DNA of 40,766 nucleotides from Cyclobacteriaceae bacterium (GTDB lineage Bacteria; Bacteroidota; Bacteroidia; Cytophagales; Cyclobacteriaceae): NCBI GenBank assembly GCA_027533395.1, contig JAPZUF010000024.1, positions 1 to 40,766 of the forward strand, read 5' to 3'. Shown piece by piece: positions 25,412 to 33,938 of this stretch (position 1 is its first letter; each line of letters starts with the position of its first letter). The notes under the pieces were generated by a model. It saw only the letters and a program-made list of their open reading frames with translations, ran no database searches and was not told where the DNA came from. The position numbers and the translations under genes were made by a program.

Positions 25412-28273
25412 ATGAATCTAACAAAACAAATTAAAATTACGGCAACCAAGCTTGTTATCTTGCTTGCCTCAGTTGGTTTCATTACATCATGCGATGATAA
25501 TGAAGAAACAACGGCAAAATCTGTTGCCGTTCAATTTTCTACTACCGCAGTTACTGTAAGCGAATCTGCAACAGAACAAACTTATACAATAAATTTTGCA
25601 GAAGCAGCTCAGGCAGATGCTTCTTTCGAAGTTGCCATTGAAAACACCAACGTTGCCTATGCAACGGATTATACAACCAATCCAAATGGATCATCTGGTA
25701 GGATCGCAGTTAGTATTACCAAAGGACAAACTTCAGCGCAGTTTCGTTTTACTCCTGTAAATAATAATCAAATCAACGAAGGAATTAGAAAAGTAACTTT
25801 CACGCTTGGTAATTTTGATGGTCCGCTTGAAGCTGGAGCGCAAGCATCATTAGAAGTTACTTTAACAGATGATGAAGGCCCTACAGCCGTTAATTTTGCC
25901 AATTCATCAAGCAGTGTGGCAGAAGGAACTGCAGCTGGTTTGGATGTAACCTTACCATTAACCAACAATGCAGCAGGAGCAGGACAGATAATAGTTAACC
26001 TTGCATCTACCAATGCAACTTATGGCACACACTTTACAACACAACCTGCGGCAGTTGATGGGAAAATTACAATTGCAGTAGCTTTTGGAGATGCGAGTAA
26101 ATCTTTTAAAGTTATTCCAATAAATAACGATGATGTAAATGCAGCTCGCGTTATCAATTTTACCATTGAAACAGCCACTGGCGGTGTAAACAAAGGAACC
26201 AATCTTACGCATGAGTTTACTATCACAGATGATGAAACCCCATCTGCAGCAACCTTTGCTGTAGCCGAAGGCAGTGCTTTAGAATTAGAAACTGCAGGTG
26301 CAACGGTTAACATTAACTTAGCGCCCGAAACTAATGGAACCGGAACCTTAGAAATTACGCTAAGCTCTACCTTGGCTGTTTATGGAACACATTACACAAC
26401 TGAACCTGCGGCAGTCAATAACAAAATTAATTTAACCATTGCAAGCGGAGTGTCAACAACAAGCTTTAAAATTATTCCGATTGAAAACACAGAAGTAAAT
26501 GCAGCAAGAGATGTTACATTTGCAATGACAGCCTCTACAGGTGTTGTTACTTACCAAAACGGAACAAGTTCATCTTATACACATTCTATAAACGATGACG
26601 ATGCAGTGATGACCATTGCAGACTTGCGTGCGATGTATGGAGGTTCTGGTCAACAAAACATTGTAACATCTGCTAAGATTCAAGGTATTGTTACTTCTAG
26701 CAATCCTCAGGTAAATAATAACAACATCTTTATTCAAGATGCAACTGCCGGCATTGCAATTCGTTTCAGTGCTGCTAACAACAATGTTATTAAACGTGGA
26801 GATGAAATCACCATTCAATTGTTTGGCGCTCGCTTCACTAGTTTCAATGGTTTATTGCAAGTTGAAAATACGCCTAACGCAAGAGCAATTCTTATTGACG
26901 AAAACAACACCTTGCCAACACCAGAAGTTGTTACACTGGTTGAATTTAATCAAGGTTTGTATGAAGGTATGTTGGTTCAGGTAAATAATGTTGGTTTTGT
27001 AGATGCTAATGGAACCCTAACACTAAGTGGCAGTAGAACGATAAGCGATGGAAGTTCTACGTCAACAGTTAGAACAGAATCGGGTGCTCCATTTAGTAAT
27101 GTCATCATGCCTTATGGAGTGGGTTCAATTGTGGGTATTGCCTCTGATTTTAATGGTGCACAAATCATTCCTATGGTGGCAGAAGATATTTTTGCCAACA
27201 GTCCATTAGGTACTATAAACTTCTTACACGCTATCTCAAATTTTGGTTCTGTAAATAACGCGGCAGTATCTGTTGAGCAGACTTTAACCGTAAGTGGAAC
27301 ACAAGCAGGCGCAACACCCATGCGCGATGTAGTAATAACAGCATCTGCTAATTTTCAGGTATCGCTTACATCAGGCTCAGGCTTTGCACCAACTGCAACA
27401 GTACCGGCTGCTAATTTAGGTTCGCCAACAACAGTTTATGTTCGCTTTGCGCCATCAACAGGATTTAATCAGCCTATTAACGGAACTATTACACTTCGTT
27501 CTTTAGGATCTCCAACCCAATCATTCGCAGTAGCTGGAACAGAAGCTGGCAATGCAGAAGCAGATTTATTGGTTACAGAAAATTTTGCTTATACTGTTGG
27601 TCAGTTAACTTCAGTTGCAGGTGGAGCTAATGTTAGCGGTGACAAATGGGTTAATTTTAGTGGAACAAGCAACCCATTACAAGTTGTATCAGGAAGTTTA
27701 TCCTACACTGGTTATACACCTAATTCTGGTAATAGCGTTAGAATGATTCCTGGCAGTGCAGAAGATGCATATACACAATTTGCGCCTAGAACGAGCGGTA
27801 CTGTGTACATTGCGTTTTTAGTAAAAGTAACAAGTGCAGCAAGTTTAAGTGCAAATTCAAGTACAACAGGAGATCATCTCGCAGGCTTTTTGCCGGATAA
27901 CAGCACTACAAATTTCTCGGGTAGAGTTTCAATTAAAGCTGGTTCTGCTGCGGATACCTATAACTTAGGCTTGAGAGCAACCTCATCAAATTCAACAACT
28001 GCATTTATTGCGGGTGATCTTGCTTTAAACGATACTAAACTTATTGTAGTTAGTTACCAAATTGTAGATGGAACAACTAATGATGTTATGAAAATGTGGG
28101 TAAATCCAGCTACGAACCTTACTACAGAACCGACAGCAGATGCATCTCAAGTGGGTGCAGCCGCAGATTTAGCCAACATTGCTAGGTTTTATTTAAGACA
28201 AGGAACTAACGCAGTAAATGCTGATATAGACGGCATTCGTGTTGCTAAAACATGGGCTGCTTTGTTCGAATAA
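25412..28273 (+). CDS. large lipoprotein: three Calx-beta-like repeats, DUF5689, Ig-like and C-terminal beta-sandwich domains
   Basis: A 953-residue lipoprotein (GFITSCDDNEE, Cys at 27). In order: three Calx-beta-like repeats at about 37-155, 157-275 and 277-396, each closing with a TDDE or NDDD turn; a DUF5689 region at about 400-594 (KIQGIVTSSNPQ, IFIQDATAGIAIRF); an Ig-like/choice-of-anchor-type domain at about 600-710 (FGSVNNAAVSVEQTLTVSGT); and a lectin-like beta sandwich at about 718-953 ending WAALFE. No T9SS tail is present, so it is lipid-anchored. The ATG at 25412 gives the proper signal; the longer frame overlaps the previous gene. It is the last gene of the right arm and probably a surface stalk and binding protein. 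Domain borders are estimates. Confidence 0.85.
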   Translation: MNLTKQIKITATKLVILLASVGFITSCDDNEETTAKSVAVQFSTTAVTVSESATEQTYTINFAEAAQADASFEVAIENTNVAYATDYTTNPNGSSGRIAVSITKGQTSAQFRFTPVNNNQINEGIRKVTFTLGNFDGPLEAGAQASLEVTLTDDEGPTAVNFANSSSSVAEGTAAGLDVTLPLTNNAAGAGQIIVNLASTNATYGTHFTTQPAAVDGKITIAVAFGDASKSFKVIPINNDDVNAARVINFTIETATGGVNKGTNLTHEFTITDDETPSAATFAVAEGSALELETAGATVNINLAPETNGTGTLEITLSSTLAVYGTHYTTEPAAVNNKINLTIASGVSTTSFKIIPIENTEVNAARDVTFAMTASTGVVTYQNGTSSSYTHSINDDDAVMTIADLRAMYGGSGQQNIVTSAKIQGIVTSSNPQVNNNNIFIQDATAGIAIRFSAANNNVIKRGDEITIQLFGARFTSFNGLLQVENTPNARAILIDENNTLPTPEVVTLVEFNQGLYEGMLVQVNNVGFVDANGTLTLSGSRTISDGSSTSTVRTESGAPFSNVIMPYGVGSIVGIASDFNGAQIIPMVAEDIFANSPLGTINFLHAISNFGSVNNAAVSVEQTLTVSGTQAGATPMRDVVITASANFQVSLTSGSGFAPTATVPAANLGSPTTVYVRFAPSTGFNQPINGTITLRSLGSPTQSFAVAGTEAGNAEADLLVTENFAYTVGQLTSVAGGANVSGDKWVNFSGTSNPLQVVSGSLSYTGYTPNSGNSVRMIPGSAEDAYTQFAPRTSGTVYIAFLVKVTSAASLSANSSTTGDHLAGFLPDNSTTNFSGRVSIKAGSAADTYNLGLRATSSNSTTAFIAGDLALNDTKLIVVSYQIVDGTTNDVMKMWVNPATNLTTEPTADASQVGAAADLANIARFYLRQGTNAVNADIDGIRVAKTWAALFE
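25520..26599 (+). repeat. three tandem Calx-beta-like coding repeats
   Basis: Three units of about 360 bases lie at roughly 25520-25876, 25880-26236 and 26240-26599. Units 2 and 3 are most alike: both encode YGTH(F/Y)TT-PAAV-(D/N)-KI and SFK(V/I)IPI, VNAAR, and share DNA words such as acctgcggcagt. This suggests an internal duplication of unit 2/3 later than that giving unit 1. Confidence 0.75.
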
Positions 28274-28292
28274 ACATTATATCATATAAAAT

Positions 28293-28325
28293 AAAAAAGG
28301 CTGTCTTCATCGACAGCCTTTTTTT
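28293..28325. terminator. bidirectional terminator between TonB receptor operon and DUF4159 gene
   Basis: AAGGCTGTC (28297-28305) pairs with GACAGCCTT (28312-28320) around a 6-base loop; the stem extends through flanking A and T runs (28293-28298 and 28319-28325). It lies between two convergent genes, and the symmetric A/T flanks suit both directions. Confidence 0.85.
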
Positions 28326-28354
28326 ATTAAGGTAATAGAAATGAAAAAATCACC

Positions 28355-29020
28355 TTAAAAATTTGTCATACAGTAAGCAATCAAATTTGCACCCATCTTG
28401 AATGCTTCTAACCGTTTAGCTTCGGGGTCGTTGTGTATGCGTTGGTCTTCCCAACCGTTACCTAAATCACTCTCGTAACTATAATAAATTACCAATCTAC
28501 CTTCAAAAAAAATACCCAAGCCTTGCGCTGGCTTTCCATCATGTTCATGAATCTTAGGTAAACCATTGTTAAAAGTATACTTTTGTTTATAGACAGGATG
28601 ATCGAACGGAACAACAGTTAACTCTGCTTGCGGAAAAATTTTCTTTAGTTCAATTCTAATGAATTTATCCATGCCATAATTATCATCGATGTGTAAGAAG
28701 CCTCCACCTAAAACATACTTTCGCAAATTTTCTGCTTCGCTTTGGCTAAACACTACATTGCCGTGACCTGTCATATATACATAAGGATATAAAAAGATAT
28801 CAGAGCTTGATGCATCCACAATTTCTTCTTGAGGTGCTAGGTTCATGTTAAGTTCTCGGTTACAGAAAGCAATTAAATTCGGAAGGGCAGTTTTGTTTGC
28901 ATACCAATCACCACCACCTTGGTACTTTAATTTAGCAATTTTTAACTGAGCTAAGCCCGGAAGGCAAATAAAAACAACCAACAGGCAGATGAGCGTAAAC
29001 TTTAAAGTGTTGATTTTCAT
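28355..29020 (-). CDS. exported DUF4159 protein
   Basis: This 221-residue protein has an N-terminal hydrophobic signal (about residues 7-24, ending GLAQ) followed by a full DUF4159 domain: KYQGGGDWYANKTALPNL, YVYMTGHGNV, LRKYVLGGGFLHIDDNYG and the C-terminal KMGANLIAYCMTNF. The fold is related to class-I glutamine amidotransferase-like domains, and members occur across Bacteroidota with no established activity. The GGGFLHIDDNYG segment is its best signature. It is monocistronic as far as the sequence shows, convergent with the TonB receptor operon, and divergent to the lipoprotein at 29117 with a 96-base gap that holds no clear promoter box for either. Confidence 0.9.
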   Translation of the reverse strand: MKINTLKFTLICLLVVFICLPGLAQLKIAKLKYQGGGDWYANKTALPNLIAFCNRELNMNLAPQEEIVDASSSDIFLYPYVYMTGHGNVVFSQSEAENLRKYVLGGGFLHIDDNYGMDKFIRIELKKIFPQAELTVVPFDHPVYKQKYTFNNGLPKIHEHDGKPAQGLGIFFEGRLVIYYSYESDLGNGWEDQRIHNDPEAKRLEAFKMGANLIAYCMTNF

Positions 29021-29116
29021 GATTTTAAAAATAATTTTTAGTACTGTTTAAACTTTTGCCCGGCAGCTGTATCTATTGTGCAGTTAAAAACGAAAACCAA
29101 TTAACAAATAAATCTT

Positions 29117-29989
29117 ATGAAACTCCAGAAAATTGCTCTCGCCACACTTTTTGCTTTAAGTGTTGTAGCTTGTTCGGAAGAAGACCGCATCACATTAAAA
29201 GATGCCCAAGACATTTCGGAAGATGCCTTAACCGATTCTTACTATGAAGATGCTGATGATTTATCAACAGTTGCACTCGAGGCAGATGATAATGCTGAAG
29301 GTGGTTTAGGCGCAGCACGTACAAAAACTGTTATTGTTGTGGACGACTCTCGTTTTGAATGCGCTACCGTTACAGTAACAATTGCGGAAGATTCGCAGCC
29401 TTCCAATCCAAAAGGAAACATAGAAATTGACTTTGGTACAGGATGCACAGATAACAATGGCAATGTTCGTTCAGGTATTATAAACGTTGCCTACGAAGGC
29501 AGAAGATTTCAACCTGGATCTACTGCGGTACTTACAACAGATAATTATTTTATCAATAGCGTAAAATTAGAAGGTACACGTACTTTAACCAATGTTACTG
29601 AAAGCAACACAACTTCGCCAAAATTCAATGTTACTTTAGTTGGTGGTAAGGCTACTTTTCCTGATGGACGCGTAGCCAATAGAGAAGTGGATATCACACG
29701 TGAATGGTTTAGAAACAGCACGCCTACCTATACTGACGATGAATTAAGAATTTTAGAAGGTAGTACTGCCAGTGGAGTTACCCGAAACGGAAGAAATTAT
29801 ACTATGGTAGTAGAAGAAACCATCGTTTTCAAGCGCAATTGTGGAGTACGTTTCCCGGTTGATGGCGTGAAAGTATTCACAGTAGAAAGCAAACCGATCA
29901 CCATCAATTATGGCGATGGAGAGTGCGATCGCTCTGTAACTTATACTGTTGGAGATAATACTTTTACAACAAACGTTCCTAGAAACTAA
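29117..29989 (+). CDS. lipoprotein of unknown function
   Basis: I do not recognise the family. The 290-residue product has a lipoprotein signal (LFALSVVACSEED, Cys at 19), then an acidic, low-complexity helix-like stretch (about 25-65, rich in Asp, Glu and Ala), and a beta-rich C-terminal domain (about 70-290). That domain has repeated strand patterns (IEIDFGTGCTDNNGNVRSG, a 19-residue stretch near 109; YEGRRF; VVEETIVFKRNCGVRFP) and several cysteines (about 94, 118, 253 and 275) that could form two disulfides. The IDFGTGC...G.I.V.Y.G pattern is frequent in Bacteroidota lipoproteins of unknown role. A strong terminator follows at 30012, so it is likely a single-gene unit. Confidence 0.7.
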   Translation: MKLQKIALATLFALSVVACSEEDRITLKDAQDISEDALTDSYYEDADDLSTVALEADDNAEGGLGAARTKTVIVVDDSRFECATVTVTIAEDSQPSNPKGNIEIDFGTGCTDNNGNVRSGIINVAYEGRRFQPGSTAVLTTDNYFINSVKLEGTRTLTNVTESNTTSPKFNVTLVGGKATFPDGRVANREVDITREWFRNSTPTYTDDELRILEGSTASGVTRNGRNYTMVVEETIVFKRNCGVRFPVDGVKVFTVESKPITINYGDGECDRSVTYTVGDNTFTTNVPRN

Positions 29990-30011
29990 TCTAAACTAAG
30001 TTTTAGGAATC

Positions 30012-30045
30012 AAAACCACCCGAGCACAGCGGGTGGTTTTTTTAT
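30012..30045 (+). terminator. terminator after the lipoprotein gene
   Basis: AAAACCACCCG (30012-30022) pairs with CGGGTGGTTTT (30030-30040) over 11 bases with a 7-base loop, followed by a T-rich tract. It separates the lipoprotein gene from thyA. Confidence 0.85.
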
Positions 30046-30067
30046 TTTTTTAAGCGCAGCTAAAGTT

Positions 30068-30075
30068 TATTTTTG
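30068..30075 (+). promoter_or_regulatory. predicted -7 promoter element of thyA
   Basis: TATTTTTG matches TAnnTTTG and lies 13 bases before the thyA ATG, implying a very short or nearly leaderless transcript. The -33 region falls in the T tract of the preceding terminator. Confidence 0.45.
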
Positions 30076-30088
30076 TACCTCCACTACT

Positions 30089-30883
30089 ATGAAACAATAC
30101 CACGATTTAATGCGCGAAATTCTGGAAACAGGGGCTCGCAAAACAGATAGAACCGGCACCGGAACGTATTCTCTCTTTGGCAAACAGATGCGCTTTAACT
30201 TACAAGATGGTTTTCCGCTTGTAACAACTAAAAAACTTCATCTTAAATCAATTATTTACGAATTGTTGTGGTTTTTGAATGGGGATACGAATATCAAATA
30301 TTTAAATGATCATGGCGTAAGTATCTGGGATGAATGGGCCGATGAAAACGGAAATCTCGGACCTGTTTATGGTTCGCAGTGGAGAAGTTGGCCAGCACCT
30401 GATGGCAGACATATTGATCAGATTAGTAATGTATTGCATCAAATTAAATCAAAGCCCGATTCAAGAAGGCATATAGTAAGCGCGTGGAATCCTGCTGAAG
30501 TAGATAACATGGCTTTGCCACCTTGCCATGCCTTGTTTCAATTTTATGTAGCCGATGGAAAATTATCTTGTCAATTGTATCAACGCTCAGCTGATTTTTT
30601 GCTGGGCGTTCCGTTCAACATCGCATCATATGCTTTGTTAACTCATATGTTTGCGCAACAATGCGATTTGCTTCCTGGCGAATTCGTTTGGACAGGTGGC
30701 GATGTACATCTCTATACCAATCACATCGAACAAGCAAAACTGCAGTTAAGCCGAGATTTCTTTCCATTACCAACATTAAACATTAAAAGAAAACCTGCTT
30801 CTATATTTGAATATCAATTCGAAGATTTCGAAATTGTAAATTATATGGCGCATCCAAGCATAAAAGCGCCAATTGCTGTATGA
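30089..30883 (+). CDS. thyA: thymidylate synthase
   Basis: ThyA methylates dUMP to dTMP using methylene-tetrahydrofolate. The 264-residue length equals the E. coli enzyme. Motifs are intact: the dUMP phosphate-binding RTGTGT near 21-26, the catalytic C146 in [12 protein letters not shown], the QRSAD segment and [12 protein letters not shown] near 175-190, and the C-terminal KAPIAV. The expected partner dihydrofolate reductase (folA) does not follow; the next gene is a MORN-repeat lipoprotein whose ATG overlaps the thyA stop (ATGA). A -7 box lies just upstream, so the leader is very short. Confidence 0.97.
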   Translation: MKQYHDLMREILETGARKTDRTGTGTYSLFGKQMRFNLQDGFPLVTTKKLHLKSIIYELLWFLNGDTNIKYLNDHGVSIWDEWADENGNLGPVYGSQWRSWPAPDGRHIDQISNVLHQIKSKPDSRRHIVSAWNPAEVDNMALPPCHALFQFYVADGKLSCQLYQRSADFLLGVPFNIASYALLTHMFAQQCDLLPGEFVWTGGDVHLYTNHIEQAKLQLSRDFFPLPTLNIKRKPASIFEYQFEDFEIVNYMAHPSIKAPIAV

Positions 30884-31641
30884 AAAGAATTTTTAATCGT
30901 TGTGTTTATTGGTTCATGGTGTTTTCGGTTTTTGCATTATCATGTCAAGAACCTAAAAAAGAAGAAGCTGTAAAAAAAGAAAAAGTTAAAGACGGACTTT
31001 TTGTTTCACACTTTAAAAATGGAAAAGTGAAGCAGGAGATTCCTATGAAAGACGGAAAGCAAAACGGCTTAGCTAAAGAGTATTATCAACACGGAAAATT
31101 GGCTAAAGAAATAGAATATAAAAATGGAGTTAAAGATGGCTTCGTTAAACAGTATTACGAGAATGGTAAAATAGCCTTCCATCAAAATTATAAAAATGGC
31201 AAGCAACATGGTAAACAGGAAAGGTTTAAAGAGGATGGAAACTTATGGTCGGTTAGTTATTTCGTAGAAGACGAACCTTGTAAAGGTTTAGTAGAATATA
31301 CTTCTAAAAACGAACCTCGTAAAAAATATCCAACCATTGTGGTGCAGCCTGTCAACAATTTGTATAAAAATGGAACCTACGCTTTAAATCTAAGCATGTC
31401 TGATAAAACCCGTGCTGTTGAATTTTATATTGGAGATTTAGATAAAAATGGTTGTATCGATTGGACAAACGTGGAATATGTATTAAAAGAAAAAAGCAGT
31501 AGTGTAGCAACATTAGATTTTCAAATGCCTCAGGGTACTTTTATCATGAAGACGATTAATATTATTGCCAAGGTTAAAACTTTACAAGGCAATTATTATA
31601 TAACGGAAAGAAAGTATAATGTGTCTGTTGAGTTTAATTAA
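30880..31641 (+). CDS. MORN-repeat (YwqK-type) lipoprotein
   Basis: A 253-residue lipoprotein ([11 protein letters not shown], Cys at 22) with a Lys/Glu-rich linker and about five MORN-2/YwqK repeats at about 38-140. The repeat pattern is YxNGKxxxxxxYKNGKxxGxxxxY, seen as [32 protein letters not shown] and [12 protein letters not shown]-terminal beta domain (about 150-253) has no recognised match. Automated pipelines often label this repeat 'toxin-antitoxin system YwqK family antitoxin', but no toxin gene is adjacent and the protein is exported, so I do not accept that role. It overlaps thyA by 4 bases and its end overlaps the convergent TPR gene by 8 bases. Confidence 0.8.
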   Translation: MKRIFNRCVYWFMVFSVFALSCQEPKKEEAVKKEKVKDGLFVSHFKNGKVKQEIPMKDGKQNGLAKEYYQHGKLAKEIEYKNGVKDGFVKQYYENGKIAFHQNYKNGKQHGKQERFKEDGNLWSVSYFVEDEPCKGLVEYTSKNEPRKKYPTIVVQPVNNLYKNGTYALNLSMSDKTRAVEFYIGDLDKNGCIDWTNVEYVLKEKSSSVATLDFQMPQGTFIMKTINIIAKVKTLQGNYYITERKYNVSVEFN

Positions 31642-33178
31642 TCATTCTTTTGCGTTGTTTTAATTCAAAATTATCTGGTGAAATTAAAAGCCCTCTATTA
31701 ATAACATCTCTGGCTTTTTGTGTTTGATTCTTTTGAAAATAATAAATGGCTGCTGCAGAATAAGCAGTACCAATTGTACTCATTTGCGTAACATGTAAAG
31801 CCTTATCATTTTCAAATTGCTTTAAAATTCCTTCTCCAACACTTGGTTTATTGCTTTGAAATGCCTCAGTTGCCTGAATCAAAAGAACAGAGCCAACTAA
31901 TTGTTGAAATTGTTTGTAGTTACTTAATTGTGCATGTTTATTTCTACTTGCTAATACTCTTTCATGAAAAGTTTTTGATGTAAAACTTTGATCACCCAAT
32001 AAATATAAGCTTCTGATAAAAGCCAGATGTATATTTTGATTCTCTTTATTTAAGCTGATGGCTTTGTCGTACCTAAAAAAAGCTGAATCATGTTCACCAA
32101 GTTGGCTAAAGTAATCGCCATATTGAGCATGATAAAAAGTAGTTAACTCTTCATTTAATTTTGGTTGATACGTAAAGGATAAGAGTTTTGTAAAGTAGTT
32201 ATCGTATTCTTTTTTCTTGTTTCCGCTGATCAATAGTTTTTCACCAGCTTGTAAAAACTCACCTACAGCAACATCATTAGAATATCCTTCGGGTTTATAT
32301 CTTGTAAGTTTGCCTAATAACTCCGCATGTTTTAAATTTTTATCAGGTATCGATAACAGTGTCTCGGCAATAAGATTGGTTGTAAAATATAATGCACGTG
32401 CATTCTGACTGATGTACAAAGCTTTTTCACTGGCTTCAAAAGCTTGTAGTTTTTTTTGTTCGCCTAATAATTTTTCAACGGTATTCAAATAATATAAGGA
32501 GATAAGATTTTCAAGTTTAATTTGTCCGGCCATACCGTAGTAATAGGCATCAAACAGTTCTCTAGTAGATTTACTTTTAAATTCTTTTTCAGAAATTACT
32601 TTTTGATTTCGCAAAGATTGAACGTATTGATTGATGTATTCATTTGAAATGGAAGTGAAAACAATACTACTCGGTGCTGAGTCAATTCGAAGCGGGTTGC
32701 TAGCAGGGTATGCAATAACAAAATAGTTGGCAGGTTCGATGATGATTTGATAAGGAATATTGAGGTAATCTAATCCCAAGGTATAGAGCATGGTTGCAGT
32801 TAATTCATTGTATTTACCAGCAGCAAAAATGGATTCAAAGTCCGCTTCTTTGTTGTACTGAAGCAAATACTTATCTTTTAATGTGCTTATAAAAATTTTA
32901 GCTCTTTTCGATTCAGACTTATCCGCAATTTTAATTTTTATTTCATCTAAAATTTTAAAATAAGAAACTCGATTTCTTTCAACATCTGTTTCATTTAGCA
33001 GCTTTCCATCTGCTAGCATTAAGTTAAAAACAGGTTCAAAACCGGGTTGATTAATGTACTTAAAGGCATCCTTTTCAAAGTTAGATTGAAATTGTAAGTC
33101 TGAAAAGTAAACCAAACTATCCTGGGCAATGGCATGAGAAGCAATAGCTATTAAAAAAGCTGCTAAACGAGTTATCAT
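31634..33178 (-). CDS. exported protein with transglutaminase-like N-terminal region and TPR repeats
   Basis: This 514-residue protein has a signal peptide (MITRLAAFLIAIASHAIAQ). Residues about 70-165 contain a helix then YNELTATMLYTLGLDYL and NIPYQIIIEPANYFVIAYP, which resemble the Cys and His segments of SirB1/transglutaminase-like domains; the position of the usual nucleophile Cys is held by other residues, so it is probably inactive. From about 200 to 510 the sequence is helical with TPR-like units (YGDYFSQLGEHDSAFFRYDKAI, given as a type; ARDVINRGLLISPDNFEL near the end). It is likely a periplasmic scaffold. The assignment of the first domain is inference from pattern. Confidence 0.7.
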   Translation of the reverse strand: MITRLAAFLIAIASHAIAQDSLVYFSDLQFQSNFEKDAFKYINQPGFEPVFNLMLADGKLLNETDVERNRVSYFKILDEIKIKIADKSESKRAKIFISTLKDKYLLQYNKEADFESIFAAGKYNELTATMLYTLGLDYLNIPYQIIIEPANYFVIAYPASNPLRIDSAPSSIVFTSISNEYINQYVQSLRNQKVISEKEFKSKSTRELFDAYYYGMAGQIKLENLISLYYLNTVEKLLGEQKKLQAFEASEKALYISQNARALYFTTNLIAETLLSIPDKNLKHAELLGKLTRYKPEGYSNDVAVGEFLQAGEKLLISGNKKKEYDNYFTKLLSFTYQPKLNEELTTFYHAQYGDYFSQLGEHDSAFFRYDKAISLNKENQNIHLAFIRSLYLLGDQSFTSKTFHERVLASRNKHAQLSNYKQFQQLVGSVLLIQATEAFQSNKPSVGEGILKQFENDKALHVTQMSTIGTAYSAAAIYYFQKNQTQKARDVINRGLLISPDNFELKQRKRMIN

Positions 33179-33258
33179 AAATCTGTTTCTGAATCAAAAA
33201 TAAGTTTTTTTTATATTTTATGTAATTCTAACACTTCCTTAACTACCTATGCCACATT

Positions 33259-33936
33259 ATGGCTGAAAAAAGTAGTGTTTTCGATATGATTGGTCCTGTA
33301 ATGATTGGTCCATCATCTTCTCATACTGCTGGTGTAGTGCGAATAGCGCGCACAGCCTTAAAGTTATTGGGTGGAAAACCAGAAGAAGCTGAAATTACCT
33401 TTTACAACTCGTTTGCTAGAACATATGAAGGTCACAGTTCAGATCGTGCCGTTATTGGTGGCTTACTCGATTTTAAAACAGATGATAAAAGAATAAAAGA
33501 TTCTTTAACCTTAGCACCGGAACAAGGGCTTCAATTTAAGTTTAAGTCGGTTGGGAATGCATCCACTATGCATCCCAATACTATCAAACTTCAATTAAAA
33601 AGAGGTAATGAAAACATTGAAGTACTTGGCGAAAGCAAAGGAGGAGGCATCATCAACATTGCTGAAGTAAATGGATTCAAAGCAGATTTTTCGGCCAGCT
33701 TGCACACCATGATTATTTTCGCTGCCGATGTAAAAGGATCGATTGCATTTATTGCCGGAGTTTTGGCTCATGACGATTGCAACATTGCTACCATGAGTGT
33801 ATCCAGAAAAGGAAAAAACGATATGGCCTGTCTTGTCATCGAAATGGATTCAGGCGTAAAAGATGTAACATTAGCTTACTTAAAGAGTCTAAGCTGGGTA
33901 AAACAAGTGATATATATTCCTGATATTGATAAATAA
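33259..33936 (+). CDS. sdaAB: L-serine dehydratase, beta subunit
   Basis: This 225-residue protein is the beta half of the two-subunit iron-sulfur L-serine dehydratase (serine to pyruvate and ammonia). Residues 1-145 have the family motifs VFDMIGPVMIGPSSSHTAG and EGHSSDRAVIGGLL; residues about 153-225 form an ACT domain (FIAGVLAHDDCNIATMSVSR) that binds amino acids and regulates the enzyme. The cysteine ligands of the cluster reside in the alpha subunit, which is not next to this gene or in the window. The gene is followed after 2 bases by a TolC-type gene, an association with no obvious metabolic sense that may only reflect shared transcription. Confidence 0.92.
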   Translation: MAEKSSVFDMIGPVMIGPSSSHTAGVVRIARTALKLLGGKPEEAEITFYNSFARTYEGHSSDRAVIGGLLDFKTDDKRIKDSLTLAPEQGLQFKFKSVGNASTMHPNTIKLQLKRGNENIEVLGESKGGGIINIAEVNGFKADFSASLHTMIIFAADVKGSIAFIAGVLAHDDCNIATMSVSRKGKNDMACLVIEMDSGVKDVTLAYLKSLSWVKQVIYIPDIDK

Positions 33937-33938
33937 CT

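Noticed and set aside
25520-26599. Repeated DNA words considered as a CRISPR-like or mobile repeat
   Set aside because: The repeats are in frame, about 360 bases long, and encode beta-sandwich domains; there are no short identical repeats with unique spacers and no cas genes.
25768-27321. Several minus-strand frames of 69-97 residues within the large Calx-beta/DUF5689 gene
   Set aside because: They follow from the Thr/Ala/Val-rich composition of the real gene; none has a plausible start context or family match.
18710-28273. Polysaccharide utilisation locus
   Set aside because: There is a SusC-like receptor but no SusD-like protein, glycoside hydrolase, lyase or hybrid sensor; the enzymes present are EEP phosphodiesterases.
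30880-31641. YwqK-type label suggesting a toxin-antitoxin system
   Set aside because: The protein is a lipoprotein with MORN repeats and no toxin gene is next to it; the label is a database habit for this repeat.
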